Source: an uncultured Ruminococcus sp. (lineage in GTDB: Bacteria > Bacillota > Clostridia > Oscillospirales > Ruminococcaceae). From it: a stretch of 14,387 nucleotides of DNA. Below, one piece after another: positions 1 to 5,739 of this stretch. The position numbers were made by a program, and so were the translations under genes. Position 1 is the stretch's first letter. Each line of letters begins with the position of its first letter. The notes under the pieces were generated by a model. The model had not been told where the DNA came from. It ran no database searches and saw nothing but the letters and a program-made list of their open reading frames with translations. The stretch is taken from the NCBI GenBank assembly GCA_900550695.1, contig URTF01000055.1, positions 1 to 14,387 of the forward strand, in the 5' to 3' direction.

Positions 1-503
1 CCCCGTCCGGAATGCGGACGTCTCCTGACGCTGCGCTTCCGTCCACCAATATGGTATTCAGAATAACCAGCGGTTTTTCTGCCTGCTTTTCAGAAAACCA
101 CGGTGTGTTGCGAAATGTAAACTCTCCAAAATACTCGGCGCTGCTTGGAATCACCACCTGGGACAGTTTACTGCAATCATTGAAGCCGGAAATTCCCGTA
201 ACACCTTCCGGGAATTCCACATAGGTCAGCTCATCTTCTTTTCCGATTCCGAAAACCTTTGTCACCTGTTTTCCGTCTACCATTTGCGGAATTACCAGTT
301 TCCCGGATATCGGCTGTGTATTTCCTGTGATTGCAACAGTTCCGTTTGTAAACACGTCATAGGTCAATACAATGCCGTTTTCCGTTGTAACCGTTTTGCT
401 TTCTTCCGCCTGTACACACCATGATACATTTCCGGCCAGAGCCGCCAGTGTCAGCAGACAGGCAAGCAGGAAAACACCCCATTTTTTTACAAATCCGATT
501 CAT
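1..503 (-). CDS. BspA-like leucine-rich-repeat surface protein, 5' part only, start frameshifted
   Basis: Partial gene running off the left edge. After a signal peptide (KKWGVFLLACLLTLAALAG, then a likely cleavage near VQA-EES), the minus frame reads as a secreted beta-rich protein with LTYVEFPEGVTGISGF, LSQVVIPSS and NTPWFSEKQAEKPLVI, then ILVDGSAASGDVRIPDG. This TPW..KQAE.PLVI...IL.DG..A.GDV.IPDG pattern is typical of the BspA/LRR_5 family, cell-surface proteins of gut Firmicutes whose targets are mostly unknown. The frame has no ATG, GTG or TTG ahead of the signal peptide; an in-frame TGA lies at 500-502. ATG at 503 opens M-N-R-I-C-K-K and would join the signal peptide only if the A7 tract (482-488) had six A's. 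I place the start there and treat the gene as frameshifted, slippage-dependent or carrying a sequence error. Family call is firm; start is uncertain. Confidence 0.75.
482..488 (-). repeat. A7 homopolymer at the start frameshift
   Basis: Seven A's on the minus strand, seven codons into the reading frame opened by the ATG at 503. Removing one A joins the start codon to the signal peptide. Homopolymers are known sites of replication or polymerase slippage and also of sequencing error; the sequence alone does not separate these. Confidence 0.6.
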
Positions 504-547
504 TTCCAATTTTTCTGTAATCTCCTGTCATTTTTCGGTGATTGTAC

Positions 548-589
548 AAAAAACCGGCTCACAGCAAACTTGCCGCAAACCGGTTTTTT
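548..589 (-). terminator. Rho-independent terminator behind the small membrane peptide gene
   Basis: A perfect 10-bp inverted repeat: AAAAAACCGG (548-557) and CCGGTTTTTT (580-589), with a 22-nt loop. It gives a U-run in either direction, so it can be bidirectional. It lies 25 bp behind the stop of the 40-residue peptide gene and ahead of the BspA-like gene. A second imperfect hairpin (AATCTG 592-597 with CAGATT 611-616, plus inner CGG/CCG) precedes it and overlaps the stop codon. Confidence 0.85.
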
Positions 590-614
590 CGAATCTGCCG
601 GCATAACCGTCAGA

Positions 615-737
615 TTACAATGTTTCCTTTTCGTCAGAATGTACGAGATCCAGAATTCGCTTGCCTGCAAGGAAAATCCCCAATGCATTCAGGATAATCT
701 CAATTACTGCAAGCACAACTGTCCAGTCTTTTTTCAT
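615..737 (-). CDS. Small single-helix membrane peptide, unknown function (40 aa)
   Basis: A 40-residue protein beginning MKKDWTVVLAVIEIIL and ending HSDEKETL. One hydrophobic helix spans about residues 6-25, flanked by MKKD and GKRILDLVHSDEKE, so it is a predicted one-pass membrane peptide with a charged tail. ATG at 737 is chosen over an upstream ATG at 827 because AGGAGT lies at normal spacing just ahead of it. It follows the aldolase by 93 bp with no clear promoter between them, and a strong terminator follows, so it may be co-transcribed with fba. I do not recognise the family. Size and shape resemble type I toxin or small regulatory membrane peptides, but no antitoxin RNA or homologous motif is visible, so no function is assigned. 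Confidence 0.6.
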   Translation of the reverse strand: MKKDWTVVLAVIEIILNALGIFLAGKRILDLVHSDEKETL

Positions 738-793
738 CTCCCGCACTCCTTTCTGATCTTCTGCGGACACCAAAGTTGGTTTCACATCCGGAT

Positions 794-810
794 GCATACA
801 CAATGTATGC
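794..810. repeat. Short perfect hairpin between fba and the small peptide gene
   Basis: GCATACA (794-800) and TGTATGC (804-810) form a 7-bp stem with a 3-nt loop. No U-run follows on the minus strand, so it is not a convincing terminator. It could be an RNA processing or stability element in an fba-peptide transcript. A 10-bp palindrome CATCCGGATG partly overlaps its left end. Confidence 0.4.
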
Positions 811-830
811 AAAGGACGAAAAAACAATAC

Positions 831-1700
831 TTACGCCTTGTCTACAGAACCGAACAGGTTCATCTTCTCTTCTACCTTTGCAATGATTGCTTCATAGCCC
901 GGCAGGAGCAGCTTTCTCGGATCAAAGCCCTTGCCGACCTTGTCCTTGCCTTCTTCGATGTACTTTCTGGTAGCTTCTGCGAATACCAGCTGGCACTCTG
1001 TGTTTACGTTGATCTTTGCAACGCCGAGAGAGATAGCCTTCTTGATCATATCTGCAGGAATACCTGTGCCGCCGTGGAGAACGAGAGGCATATCGCCAAC
1101 CTTTTCCTTAACAGCTGCAAGTGTTTCAAAGGAAAGACCCGGCCAGTTTGCAGGATACTTGCCGTGAATGTTGCCGATACCTGCTGCGAGCATTGTTACG
1201 CCGAGGTCAGCGATCTGCTTGCACTCGTTAGGATCAGCACATTCGCCCATACCAACAACGCCGTCTTCTTCGCCGCCGATAGAACCAACTTCAGCTTCGA
1301 GGGAAAGACCGAGAACGTCACAGGCATTTACAAGAGCAGTTGTCTTTGCGATGTTTTCAGCGATAGGATAGTGTGAACCATCGAACATGATGGAAGAGAA
1401 GCCTGCGTTGATGCAAGCCTTTGCGCCTTCAAAAGAGCCGTGGTCAAGGTGAAGTGCTACAGGAACTGTGATATCGAGTTCTTCGAGCATACCGTTTACC
1501 ATGCCTACAACAGTCTTATAGCCGCACATATACTTGCCGGCACCTTCGGAAACACCGAGGATAACAGGAGATTTGAGTTCCTGTGCTGTGAGGAGGATAG
1601 ACTTTGTCCATTCAAGGTTATTGATGTTGAACTGACCAACAGCGTACTTGCCGTCACGAGCCTTGTTCAGCATTTCTTTTGCGGAAACGAGTCTTGACAT
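831..1700 (-). CDS. fba: Class II fructose-1,6-bisphosphate aldolase
   Basis: Cytosolic zinc-dependent enzyme of glycolysis and gluconeogenesis that reversibly splits fructose-1,6-bisphosphate into dihydroxyacetone phosphate and glyceraldehyde-3-phosphate. The 289-residue product has the family motifs in order: AVGQFNINN near the N-terminus, VALHLDHGSFE with the metal-binding histidine and aspartate, MFDGSHYP, the EAEVGSIGGEEDG segment, NIHGKYP, LHGGTGIP and KINVNTE for metal and phosphate binding. Length suits the FbaA class IIB type. ATG at 1700 (MSRLVSAKEML) is chosen because AAGGAT sits 10 nt upstream; ATGs at 1709 and 1730 have poorer sites. It has its own strong promoter and a hairpin in its leader. 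No anomalies are visible in the gene. A tagatose-bisphosphate aldolase is the main alternative; the pattern favours Fba. Confidence 0.95.
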   Translation of the reverse strand: MSRLVSAKEMLNKARDGKYAVGQFNINNLEWTKSILLTAQELKSPVILGVSEGAGKYMCGYKTVVGMVNGMLEELDITVPVALHLDHGSFEGAKACINAGFSSIMFDGSHYPIAENIAKTTALVNACDVLGLSLEAEVGSIGGEEDGVVGMGECADPNECKQIADLGVTMLAAGIGNIHGKYPANWPGLSFETLAAVKEKVGDMPLVLHGGTGIPADMIKKAISLGVAKINVNTECQLVFAEATRKYIEEGKDKVGKGFDPRKLLLPGYEAIIAKVEEKMNLFGSVDKA

Positions 1701-1720
1701 AATAATATACATCCTTTCAC

Positions 1721-1736
1721 GGGATAACACTATCCC
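1721..1736 (-). promoter_or_regulatory. Hairpin in the fba leader, next to the ribosome site
   Basis: GGGATA (1721-1726) and TATCCC (1731-1736) form a 6-bp perfect stem with a 4-nt loop, ending about 5 nt before the AAGGAT ribosome site. It starts about 13 nt inside the predicted transcript and could stabilise the mRNA or affect initiation. Confidence 0.45.
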
Positions 1737-1755
1737 ATATTTAATATACGTTCAT

Positions 1756-1784
1756 ATTATACCACACACGTTCACGGATTGCAA
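1756..1784 (-). promoter_or_regulatory. SigA-type promoter of fba
   Basis: On the minus strand, TTGCAA (1779-1784) and TATAAT (1756-1761) are separated by exactly 17 bp. Transcription should start near 1749, giving a leader of about 50 nt. Two direct copies of ACGTTCA (read on the plus strand, 1749-1755 and 1769-1775, 20 bp apart) flank the -10 box and could be operator half-sites. Confidence 0.85.
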
Positions 1785-1820
1785 GTATTTTTTGTTAATT
1801 TCTTATCATACACCGATAAT

Positions 1821-1852
1821 AAAAAAGCAGGCATACGACAGCGTACACCTGC
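1821..1852 (-). terminator. Rho-independent terminator of the TM2 transcript
   Basis: On the minus strand an 11-bp stem (1842-1852 with 1827-1837, two G-U pairs) with loop CTGT is followed directly by six T's (1826-1821). It lies 8 bp behind the stop of the short frame that follows the TM2 gene, which supports that frame as the true 3' end of the transcript. Confidence 0.9.
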
Positions 1853-1860
1853 GATTTAAC

Positions 1861-2040
1861 TTAAAAGTCGAGCGACTTGATGGTATCTGCTGCCTTATCG
1901 CAGAGAGCCATACAGGTTTTCTTGGGGCTGCCGAGTCGGCTGAACATCGTTGCAGCGCCGTCCGTAACAGCATCGAGAACGTCCAAAGCGAGCTGATTCT
2001 TGATAAATTCGCCAAGACCTGCGATGACAGTGCTTCTCAT
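1861..2040 (-). CDS. Short hypothetical protein behind the TM2 gene (59 aa, start uncertain)
   Basis: A minus frame beginning MRSTVIAGLGEFIKNQLALD and ending DTIKSLDF. Codon use is that of a real gene here (AAG, CTC, GAC, ATC, AAC), and a textbook terminator follows 8 bp later. The first ATG in frame is at 2040, but its ribosome site is weak (AAGGGC, about 12 nt upstream). The frame stays open up to a TGA at 2131-2133, and the extra stretch (containing SYLLSDRENRIRITGDKGKLTV) also looks coding. So either translation starts at a non-standard codon and overlaps the end of the TM2 gene, or the 5' end has been lost or frameshifted. The protein is soluble and mixed in charge; I do not recognise it. 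Confidence 0.5.
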   Translation of the reverse strand: MRSTVIAGLGEFIKNQLALDVLDAVTDGAATMFSRLGSPKKTCMALCDKAADTIKSLDF

Positions 2041-2122
2041 AACTGTAAGCTTGCCCTTATCGCCTGTGATCCGGATTCGGTTCTCTCTGTCGGAAAGCAG
2101 ATAACTCTCAGCCGTATATGTA

Positions 2123-2323
2123 TTATTCAGTCACCCAAGGAGTGCCGTCCTTCTTTGTGAATTTGCCTGTTGCAACCTGAACGATGTCAATGATATAGCC
2201 AATGCCGAAGCATCCGCCTGTGAGAAGCCAGATGATGCCTGTTCCGATCTTGCCGGACATAAATCTGTGAACGCCTAATCCCCCAAGAAAGATAGTGATA
2301 AGAAGTGCAGGTACTTTTTCCAT
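2123..2323 (-). CDS. TM2-domain small membrane protein (66 aa)
   Basis: A 66-residue integral membrane protein made of a TM2 domain. It starts MEKVPALLITIFLGGLGVHR, followed by FMSGKIGTGIIWLLTGG and CFGIGYIIDIVQVATG. The G-x-x-G-x-H-R-F segment after helix 1 (residues 15-21) and the GYIIDI segment in helix 2 (about 45-50) are typical. The tail FTKKDGTPWVTE is hydrophilic. TM2 proteins are widespread but lack a firm biochemical role. ATG at 2323 is chosen because GGAGG stands 8 nt upstream; the ATG at 2338 overlaps that ribosome site. The gene has its own promoter and a leader of about 118 nt, and shares a terminator with the short frame behind it. Confidence 0.85.
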   Translation of the reverse strand: MEKVPALLITIFLGGLGVHRFMSGKIGTGIIWLLTGGCFGIGYIIDIVQVATGKFTKKDGTPWVTE

Positions 2324-2339
2324 AATTAATTCCTCCATT

Positions 2340-2354
2340 ATGCGTATATCGCAT
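2340..2354 (-). promoter_or_regulatory. Hairpin ahead of the TM2 ribosome site
   Basis: ATGCG (2340-2344) and CGCAT (2350-2354) pair around a 5-nt loop immediately upstream of the GGAGG ribosome site. It is a small stem and may simply keep the ribosome site exposed. Confidence 0.3.
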
Positions 2355-2447
2355 TTTTCATTTAATAATGTGCAGAAATGATATATAATCTATATTCATC
2401 TCCGTTTCGAAATATTCTGTCAATTTCTTTATATTGCTTTATTCATT

Positions 2448-2475
2448 ATTATATCACAAATCTGCACAATGTCAA
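2448..2475 (-). promoter_or_regulatory. SigA-type promoter of the TM2 gene
   Basis: On the minus strand, TTGACA (2470-2475) and TATAAT (2448-2453) are both perfect, with a 16-bp spacer. The predicted start near 2441 leaves a leader of about 118 nt. One arm of an 8-bp inverted repeat, TCTGCACA (2461-2468), lies in the spacer; the other, TGTGCAGA, is at 2369-2376 in the leader. Otherwise the 2324-2537 gap is AT-rich with no other gene seen. Confidence 0.8.
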
Positions 2476-2537
2476 TAATAATTCATAAACTTTTTATAAT
2501 CCAAAAGATTTTTAGACATTCTTTTACATTATACAAC

Positions 2538-2579
2538 AAAAAATCGGTATAATTTGTACACAATTACAAATTATACCGA
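2538..2579 (-). terminator. Rho-independent terminator of the XRE/membrane-protein operon
   Basis: A perfect 15-bp inverted repeat (2544-2558 with 2565-2579) with a 6-nt loop, followed on the minus strand by six T's (2543-2538). It lies 28 bp behind the last gene of the operon. The stem is AT-rich apart from the closing TCGG/CCGA. Confidence 0.9.
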
Positions 2580-2607
2580 CCATATTACTGCCATTACAAT
2601 AAAAATA

Positions 2608-3102
2608 TTATCGATCCGCTTCATTTTCTTCAAGCTGTGCTTTCAGAACACGGTTGTTTTTCATTGCGCAAAGCGACATTGAAATACAGCTGATAATGAT
2701 AATCTGCCATTGAATAATAAGGGCAATATCACTCAATTCATGCTCCGAATGAAAAAATCTGGAGATCGCCATAATTTCTAATATCATGTAAGCAGGTATT
2801 ACCCACTTTGCCGACCAGCCTTTTGCAAATTTGGGGTTCATTATTCCCTTTTTCGCAGTCATATAGGCATATATGATGTAAAATACAAAAACAACGGCAA
2901 ATAATGCAAGTGAAAATGCCATGCCCCAAAGATCGTTGGCATTTCCGCAAACCATCGTCAACATAAGCGCTGCAGCCAGCACAATAAAAAACATCGCTTT
3001 GAATAGCCTGTAACCTATCTCGTGATTTTCGGACTTCTGCATTTCGTCATATCCTGCCTCGTCAAAGATAGTTCCCGATAATGCGTTTTTATTGTTATCC
3101 AT
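2608..3102 (-). CDS. Four-helix membrane protein, paralogue of the upstream gene (164 aa)
   Basis: Predicted membrane protein with four helices (about residues 34-53, 57-81, 97-114 and 123-146), a charged N-terminal segment (FDEAGYDEMQKSENHEIGYR) and an acidic C-terminus (VLKAQLEENEADR). It aligns by eye with the gene just upstream: DEMQ/DERQ, IGYRLF/IGFRCF, YAYMTAKKGIMN/YALRAAKAGVIN and MKNNRVL/LKNNKVL sit in the same order, so the two arose by duplication. The ATG overlaps the upstream stop (TAATG), with a GAGGA-rich ribosome site, so translation is coupled. The arrangement of a tiny XRE regulator with a DE.Q-type small membrane protein recurs in Firmicutes (DUF-class proteins, perhaps near DUF6773; not verified). 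Function unknown. Confidence 0.8.
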   Translation of the reverse strand: MDNNKNALSGTIFDEAGYDEMQKSENHEIGYRLFKAMFFIVLAAALMLTMVCGNANDLWGMAFSLALFAVVFVFYIIYAYMTAKKGIMNPKFAKGWSAKWVIPAYMILEIMAISRFFHSEHELSDIALIIQWQIIIISCISMSLCAMKNNRVLKAQLEENEADR

Positions 3103-3611
3103 TACTCTTCCTCCTCGTTCTGTTCATCAAGCACTTTGTTGTTTTTCAATCCGCAGAAGTACAGCACGAAATTTTCTGCGGAAATCATTGCACACAGCAC
3201 GGCAAGAACAACGCAATCCGTCATTTTATCCGAAGCGGAGATAAGATGACCTGCACCCAAACCGAAAACAATAGCAAGCAAAGCCGTCAAAATTGCTTTT
3301 GCAAGACTTCCCGTTGAGAATGAAAAAGCCGTGATCCCGTTGATAACGCCCGCTTTCGCTGCACGGAGAGCGTAGATGCAGTAGCAGACTATCGCCGCCG
3401 CAAAATAGCTGCCTGCGACTATCACGATAGGAATAGTTGTATCAACAACACAGCTTATAACGTACCACACGACCGTCATTATGAGCGAAGTGATATAAAG
3501 CTCACGAAAGCATCGGAAGCCGATATTCTCGCTTTTGCTCCGCTGACGCTCGTCCAGCCCGTAGTCGCTGAAAACAGTCACATAATTTCTTTCCTTTTTC
3601 GTTTCTTTCAT
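3102..3611 (-). CDS. Four-helix membrane protein downstream of an XRE regulator (169 aa)
   Basis: Predicted membrane protein with four helices (about residues 34-56, 60-85, 100-122 and 134-157). The N-terminal cytosolic segment contains DYGLDERQRSKSENIGFRCF and the C-terminus is very acidic (VLDEQNEEEE). ATG at 3611 lies 1 bp behind the stop of the XRE gene, with GGAGGG inside the end of that gene as ribosome site; the ATG at 3641 overlaps the regulator and is less likely. It is the first of two tandem paralogues under the XRE promoter. In known XRE-small membrane protein pairs the membrane protein is often the main regulated target. Its own activity is unknown. Confidence 0.8.
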   Translation of the reverse strand: MKETKKERNYVTVFSDYGLDERQRSKSENIGFRCFRELYITSLIMTVVWYVISCVVDTTIPIVIVAGSYFAAAIVCYCIYALRAAKAGVINGITAFSFSTGSLAKAILTALLAIVFGLGAGHLISASDKMTDCVVLAVLCAMISAENFVLYFCGLKNNKVLDEQNEEEE

Positions 3612-3612
3612 A

Positions 3613-3813
3613 TCAGTCACCCTCCCAGAATATCTCGTCAAGTGTTTTCCCCAATGCTTTGCAGATATCTATACAAAGATTAAGCGTAGGGTTGTAGTCG
3701 CCCTTTTCGATCGCATTTATGGTCTGCCTTGAAACGCCTGCTTTCTCGGCAAGCGTCTGCTGTGACATATCGAGAGCCGCCCTTGCGGATTTGAGTTTTA
3801 GATTCTTTGCCAC
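3613..3813 (-). CDS. Small XRE-family transcriptional regulator (66 aa)
   Basis: A single helix-turn-helix domain protein. The lambda-Cro/XRE motif is SQQTLAEKAGVSRQTINAIE (residues 17-36), followed by YNPTLNLCIDICKALGKTLDEIF. This matches the short YozG-like family of Firmicutes regulators, which usually repress their own operon. The start is GTG at 3813, with GGAGGT about 6 nt upstream; the predicted transcript begins only about 15 nt ahead of it. It is the first gene of a three-gene operon with two membrane proteins. Two operator-like palindromes overlap its promoter, so autorepression is likely. No effector-binding domain is present. Confidence 0.92.
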   Translation of the reverse strand: MAKNLKLKSARAALDMSQQTLAEKAGVSRQTINAIEKGDYNPTLNLCIDICKALGKTLDEIFWEGD

Positions 3814-3834
3814 CCTATCACCTCCGACAATTTC

Positions 3835-3863
3835 ATAATAGCATATATTTTACAGTTTGTCAA
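3835..3863 (-). promoter_or_regulatory. SigA-type promoter of the XRE operon
   Basis: On the minus strand, TTGACA (3858-3863) and TATTAT (3835-3840) are separated by exactly 17 bp. The -35 box forms the right half of one operator-like palindrome, so a bound repressor would block polymerase. The predicted start near 3828 gives a very short leader. Confidence 0.88.
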
Positions 3864-3885
3864 GTATATTTTACATATTGTAAAA
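3848..3885. promoter_or_regulatory. Twin operator for the XRE regulator
   Basis: Two related dyads on the plus strand: a perfect one, TTTTACA-tat-TGTAAAA (3869-3885), and an imperfect one, TTTTACA-gtt-TGTCAAG (3848-3864). They are offset by 21 bp, two helical turns, so bound dimers would sit on the same face of the DNA. The second covers the -35 box and part of the spacer. This is the expected layout for cooperative autorepression by the adjacent XRE protein; binding is inferred. Confidence 0.7.
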
Positions 3886-3905
3886 TTCATTTTCATTTGG
3901 ACAAC

Positions 3906-3937
3906 AAAAATCCCCGAGAAAGAATATTTTCTCGGGG
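3906..3937 (-). terminator. Rho-independent terminator of the acetylation operon
   Basis: CCCCGAGAAA (3912-3921) and TTTCTCGGGG (3928-3937) form a perfect 10-bp stem with a 6-nt loop, followed on the minus strand by T5 (3910-3906). It lies about 95 bp behind the DHHW gene and separates that operon from the XRE promoter just downstream. Confidence 0.92.
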
Positions 3938-4003
3938 TCGATTTGTATAAGAAATTCAAATGCAAATTTAGTGTGCAATTCTAAAAAATAACGGAGCAAA
4001 ATA

Positions 4004-4035
4004 ATTACGCATTACGAATTACGCATTACGCATTA
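4004..4035. repeat. Tandem heptamer repeat overlapping the stop of the DHHW gene
   Basis: Four adjacent 7-bp units: ATTACGC (4004), ATTACGA (4011), ATTACGC (4018) and ATTACGC (4025), then ATTA (4032-4035). The last ATTA contains the stop codon of the DHHW gene (TAA on the minus strand at 4033-4035). Similar short ATTACG arrays occur between genes in some bacterial genomes; their role is unknown. Confidence 0.8.
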
Positions 4036-5700
4036 ACCCGCCGCCGTTTCCGTAACGCTCTCCGTCTCCGTCCTCGGCGGAGCGATCGTTACAGCCGTCT
4101 GCTCCTTTTTCTGAGCGGTGGTTTTCTTCTCATCGGCGGTCTGCTCGGTGGTTTTCTTGTCGGTTTTCTTGTCTTTTTTCTTTTTGCCGCCCGAGGCTGT
4201 GGTTTCGCTCAAAGTTGTTTCGGTTTCCGTAACGGTCGTGACTACCGAGCCTGTCGGTGAGCTGTAGAGGTCTTCGATATGCTTTATCAGCGAAGAAGTG
4301 TTTGCGGCGAAGCAGTTATCGATGAAGAGAACGTCGGTCGCACCTATTTTCCTGATATAATCGACTGCGTTCGTGCCGAAATATCGGATATCGATAACGT
4401 ATATCTCCTCAAAATTATTGACGAGGAACGGCACAAAGGCATTGCCGTAGGACTCCTTGAAAACGACTATCTTCCTGCCGTTTTGGGTGCTTGTTGTTAT
4501 TTTTGTATGGATAGCGTCTGCGCCGAGGAACATTCCGTAGCAGTTTGCGCCCTCGACATACTCATGGAAAAGTGCGCCGCCATTTTTCGGTGCAAGCGTA
4601 TCATAATAGTAGGTCTGGACGGAGTAGGTCACATCGGGCGGCAGGAAGTAATGGAACTGCTCGGGGGCATTGGCGAGGGTAATATCGTTCGTATAGCCAT
4701 AGAGAGAGCCGACAAAGCCTTCCTTGACCTTTTCGGTATAGTCGGTGATAGGGTGATACTCCATTCCGAGTGCTTCGCAGAAAGCTGTATAAGCATAGTA
4801 TGCGCCGAGCGGTGCCCAGTGGTGATCTGTTCGCAGGTAGATATACTCGTCGGTATGCTCTGAAAGCTTGGAATAAGCGTCTATCGGGGTAACATCGGGC
4901 GAAAGGCAGCTATAGATATAGTCTATCGCTTCCTTTTCCGAGGAAGAATATTTGCTGTATTTTTTCGGGAGATAGAACTCGACCGAGGTCGGGACTACCA
5001 TATTGTAGACATTGACATTGCCGAGCGAAGCCTTATACTTATTGATTATATCGGCATAACGCGCGCCCTGCTTTTTGTTTCCGCCGAAGAGCATAACGCC
5101 AGCGTCCTCGCCGTACATTTTTACGCCGTCAACGACGATGCCGTTATTTGAGAAGTCGGCAATTCCCGTTGTTTCCGATTCGGTCGTTTCGGAAACAGAA
5201 GAGGTTTCCGAAGCTGTACTGCCATCTGCCTGCGGCACATTATCAGCGGCAGGTACTGTCGGCTGAACATCAGGCTCTGTCTGCGCAGGCTCGTTTTGGA
5301 CGGGAGCTTCTTCAAGCGAATTGCCCTCATCGTCGGCAACGATATCCACCGCACCATAGAAGGTCGGAGAGCTTATTCCCATTGCTTTTTTCATACGTGA
5401 ATTCAGCACAACGAGCTGCTCACGGAACGGAACAGTATCGGAAAAATGCTCCGAAATGCCGCTGAAATATTCGCCGCTGAACAGCGCTTTAGCCGAAAAT
5501 TCGGGCATGGACGCAAGCTCACGCTTTTCCAGTTCGGAGGTTTTCGGACGAGGCAGGACAGCGAGCAATACTGCTGTTACTGCGATCACACCGAGTATCA
5601 CTGCAATGCTTATTTTATTGTAAAGCTTAACGTTCTTCTTGTAAGCCTTTGCGGCTTCTATTCTTTTTTCGAGCGAAGAACCTTTGTCTTTTGAACTCAT
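4033..5700 (-). CDS. DHHW-family (AlgX/AlgJ-like) membrane-anchored O-acetylation protein
   Basis: A 555-residue protein anchored by one N-terminal helix (about 32-50) with its body outside the cell. After the anchor comes the family's typical start (SELEKRELASMPEFS, 55-69, then FSDTVPFREQLV, 86-97). An acidic Glu/Thr/Ser-rich linker (about 122-180) follows, then the catalytic region with LRTDHHWAPLGAYYAY (289-304; DHHW at 292-295) and VVFKESYGNAFVPFL (412-426). These resemble the SGNH-like acetyltransferase sites of AlgX/AlgJ. The last 70 residues are disordered, Thr/Glu then Lys-rich (KKKKDKKTDKK). It probably transfers acetyl groups to an extracellular polymer with the MBOAT protein encoded upstream. 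ATG at 5700 is preferred to TTG at 5706 because AGGAT lies 8 nt ahead of it. Last gene of the operon. The substrate is unknown. Confidence 0.85.
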   Translation of the reverse strand: MSSKDKGSSLEKRIEAAKAYKKNVKLYNKISIAVILGVIAVTAVLLAVLPRPKTSELEKRELASMPEFSAKALFSGEYFSGISEHFSDTVPFREQLVVLNSRMKKAMGISSPTFYGAVDIVADDEGNSLEEAPVQNEPAQTEPDVQPTVPAADNVPQADGSTASETSSVSETTESETTGIADFSNNGIVVDGVKMYGEDAGVMLFGGNKKQGARYADIINKYKASLGNVNVYNMVVPTSVEFYLPKKYSKYSSSEKEAIDYIYSCLSPDVTPIDAYSKLSEHTDEYIYLRTDHHWAPLGAYYAYTAFCEALGMEYHPITDYTEKVKEGFVGSLYGYTNDITLANAPEQFHYFLPPDVTYSVQTYYYDTLAPKNGGALFHEYVEGANCYGMFLGADAIHTKITTSTQNGRKIVVFKESYGNAFVPFLVNNFEEIYVIDIRYFGTNAVDYIRKIGATDVLFIDNCFAANTSSLIKHIEDLYSSPTGSVVTTVTETETTLSETTASGGKKKKDKKTDKKTTEQTADEKKTTAQKKEQTAVTIAPPRTETESVTETAAG

Positions 5701-5739
5701 TTGCAATTATCCTTTTTGAGTAAAATTATTCGGGAAAGC

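Noticed and set aside
794..810. Terminator for fba
   Set aside because: The 7-bp hairpin has no U-run on its 3' side on the minus strand; the first convincing terminator is at 548-589.
372..1376. Long plus-strand frame opposite the BspA-like gene and fba
   Set aside because: It covers two recognised minus-strand genes and their terminator; the product is Cys/His/Phe-rich and resembles nothing, as expected for an antisense shadow of a biased gene.
2544..2579. TTGTAA-18 bp-TATAAT on the minus strand as a promoter for the TM2 gene
   Set aside because: The TATAAT is part of the 15-bp terminator stem of the upstream operon, and a perfect TTGACA/TATAAT pair lies closer to the TM2 gene.
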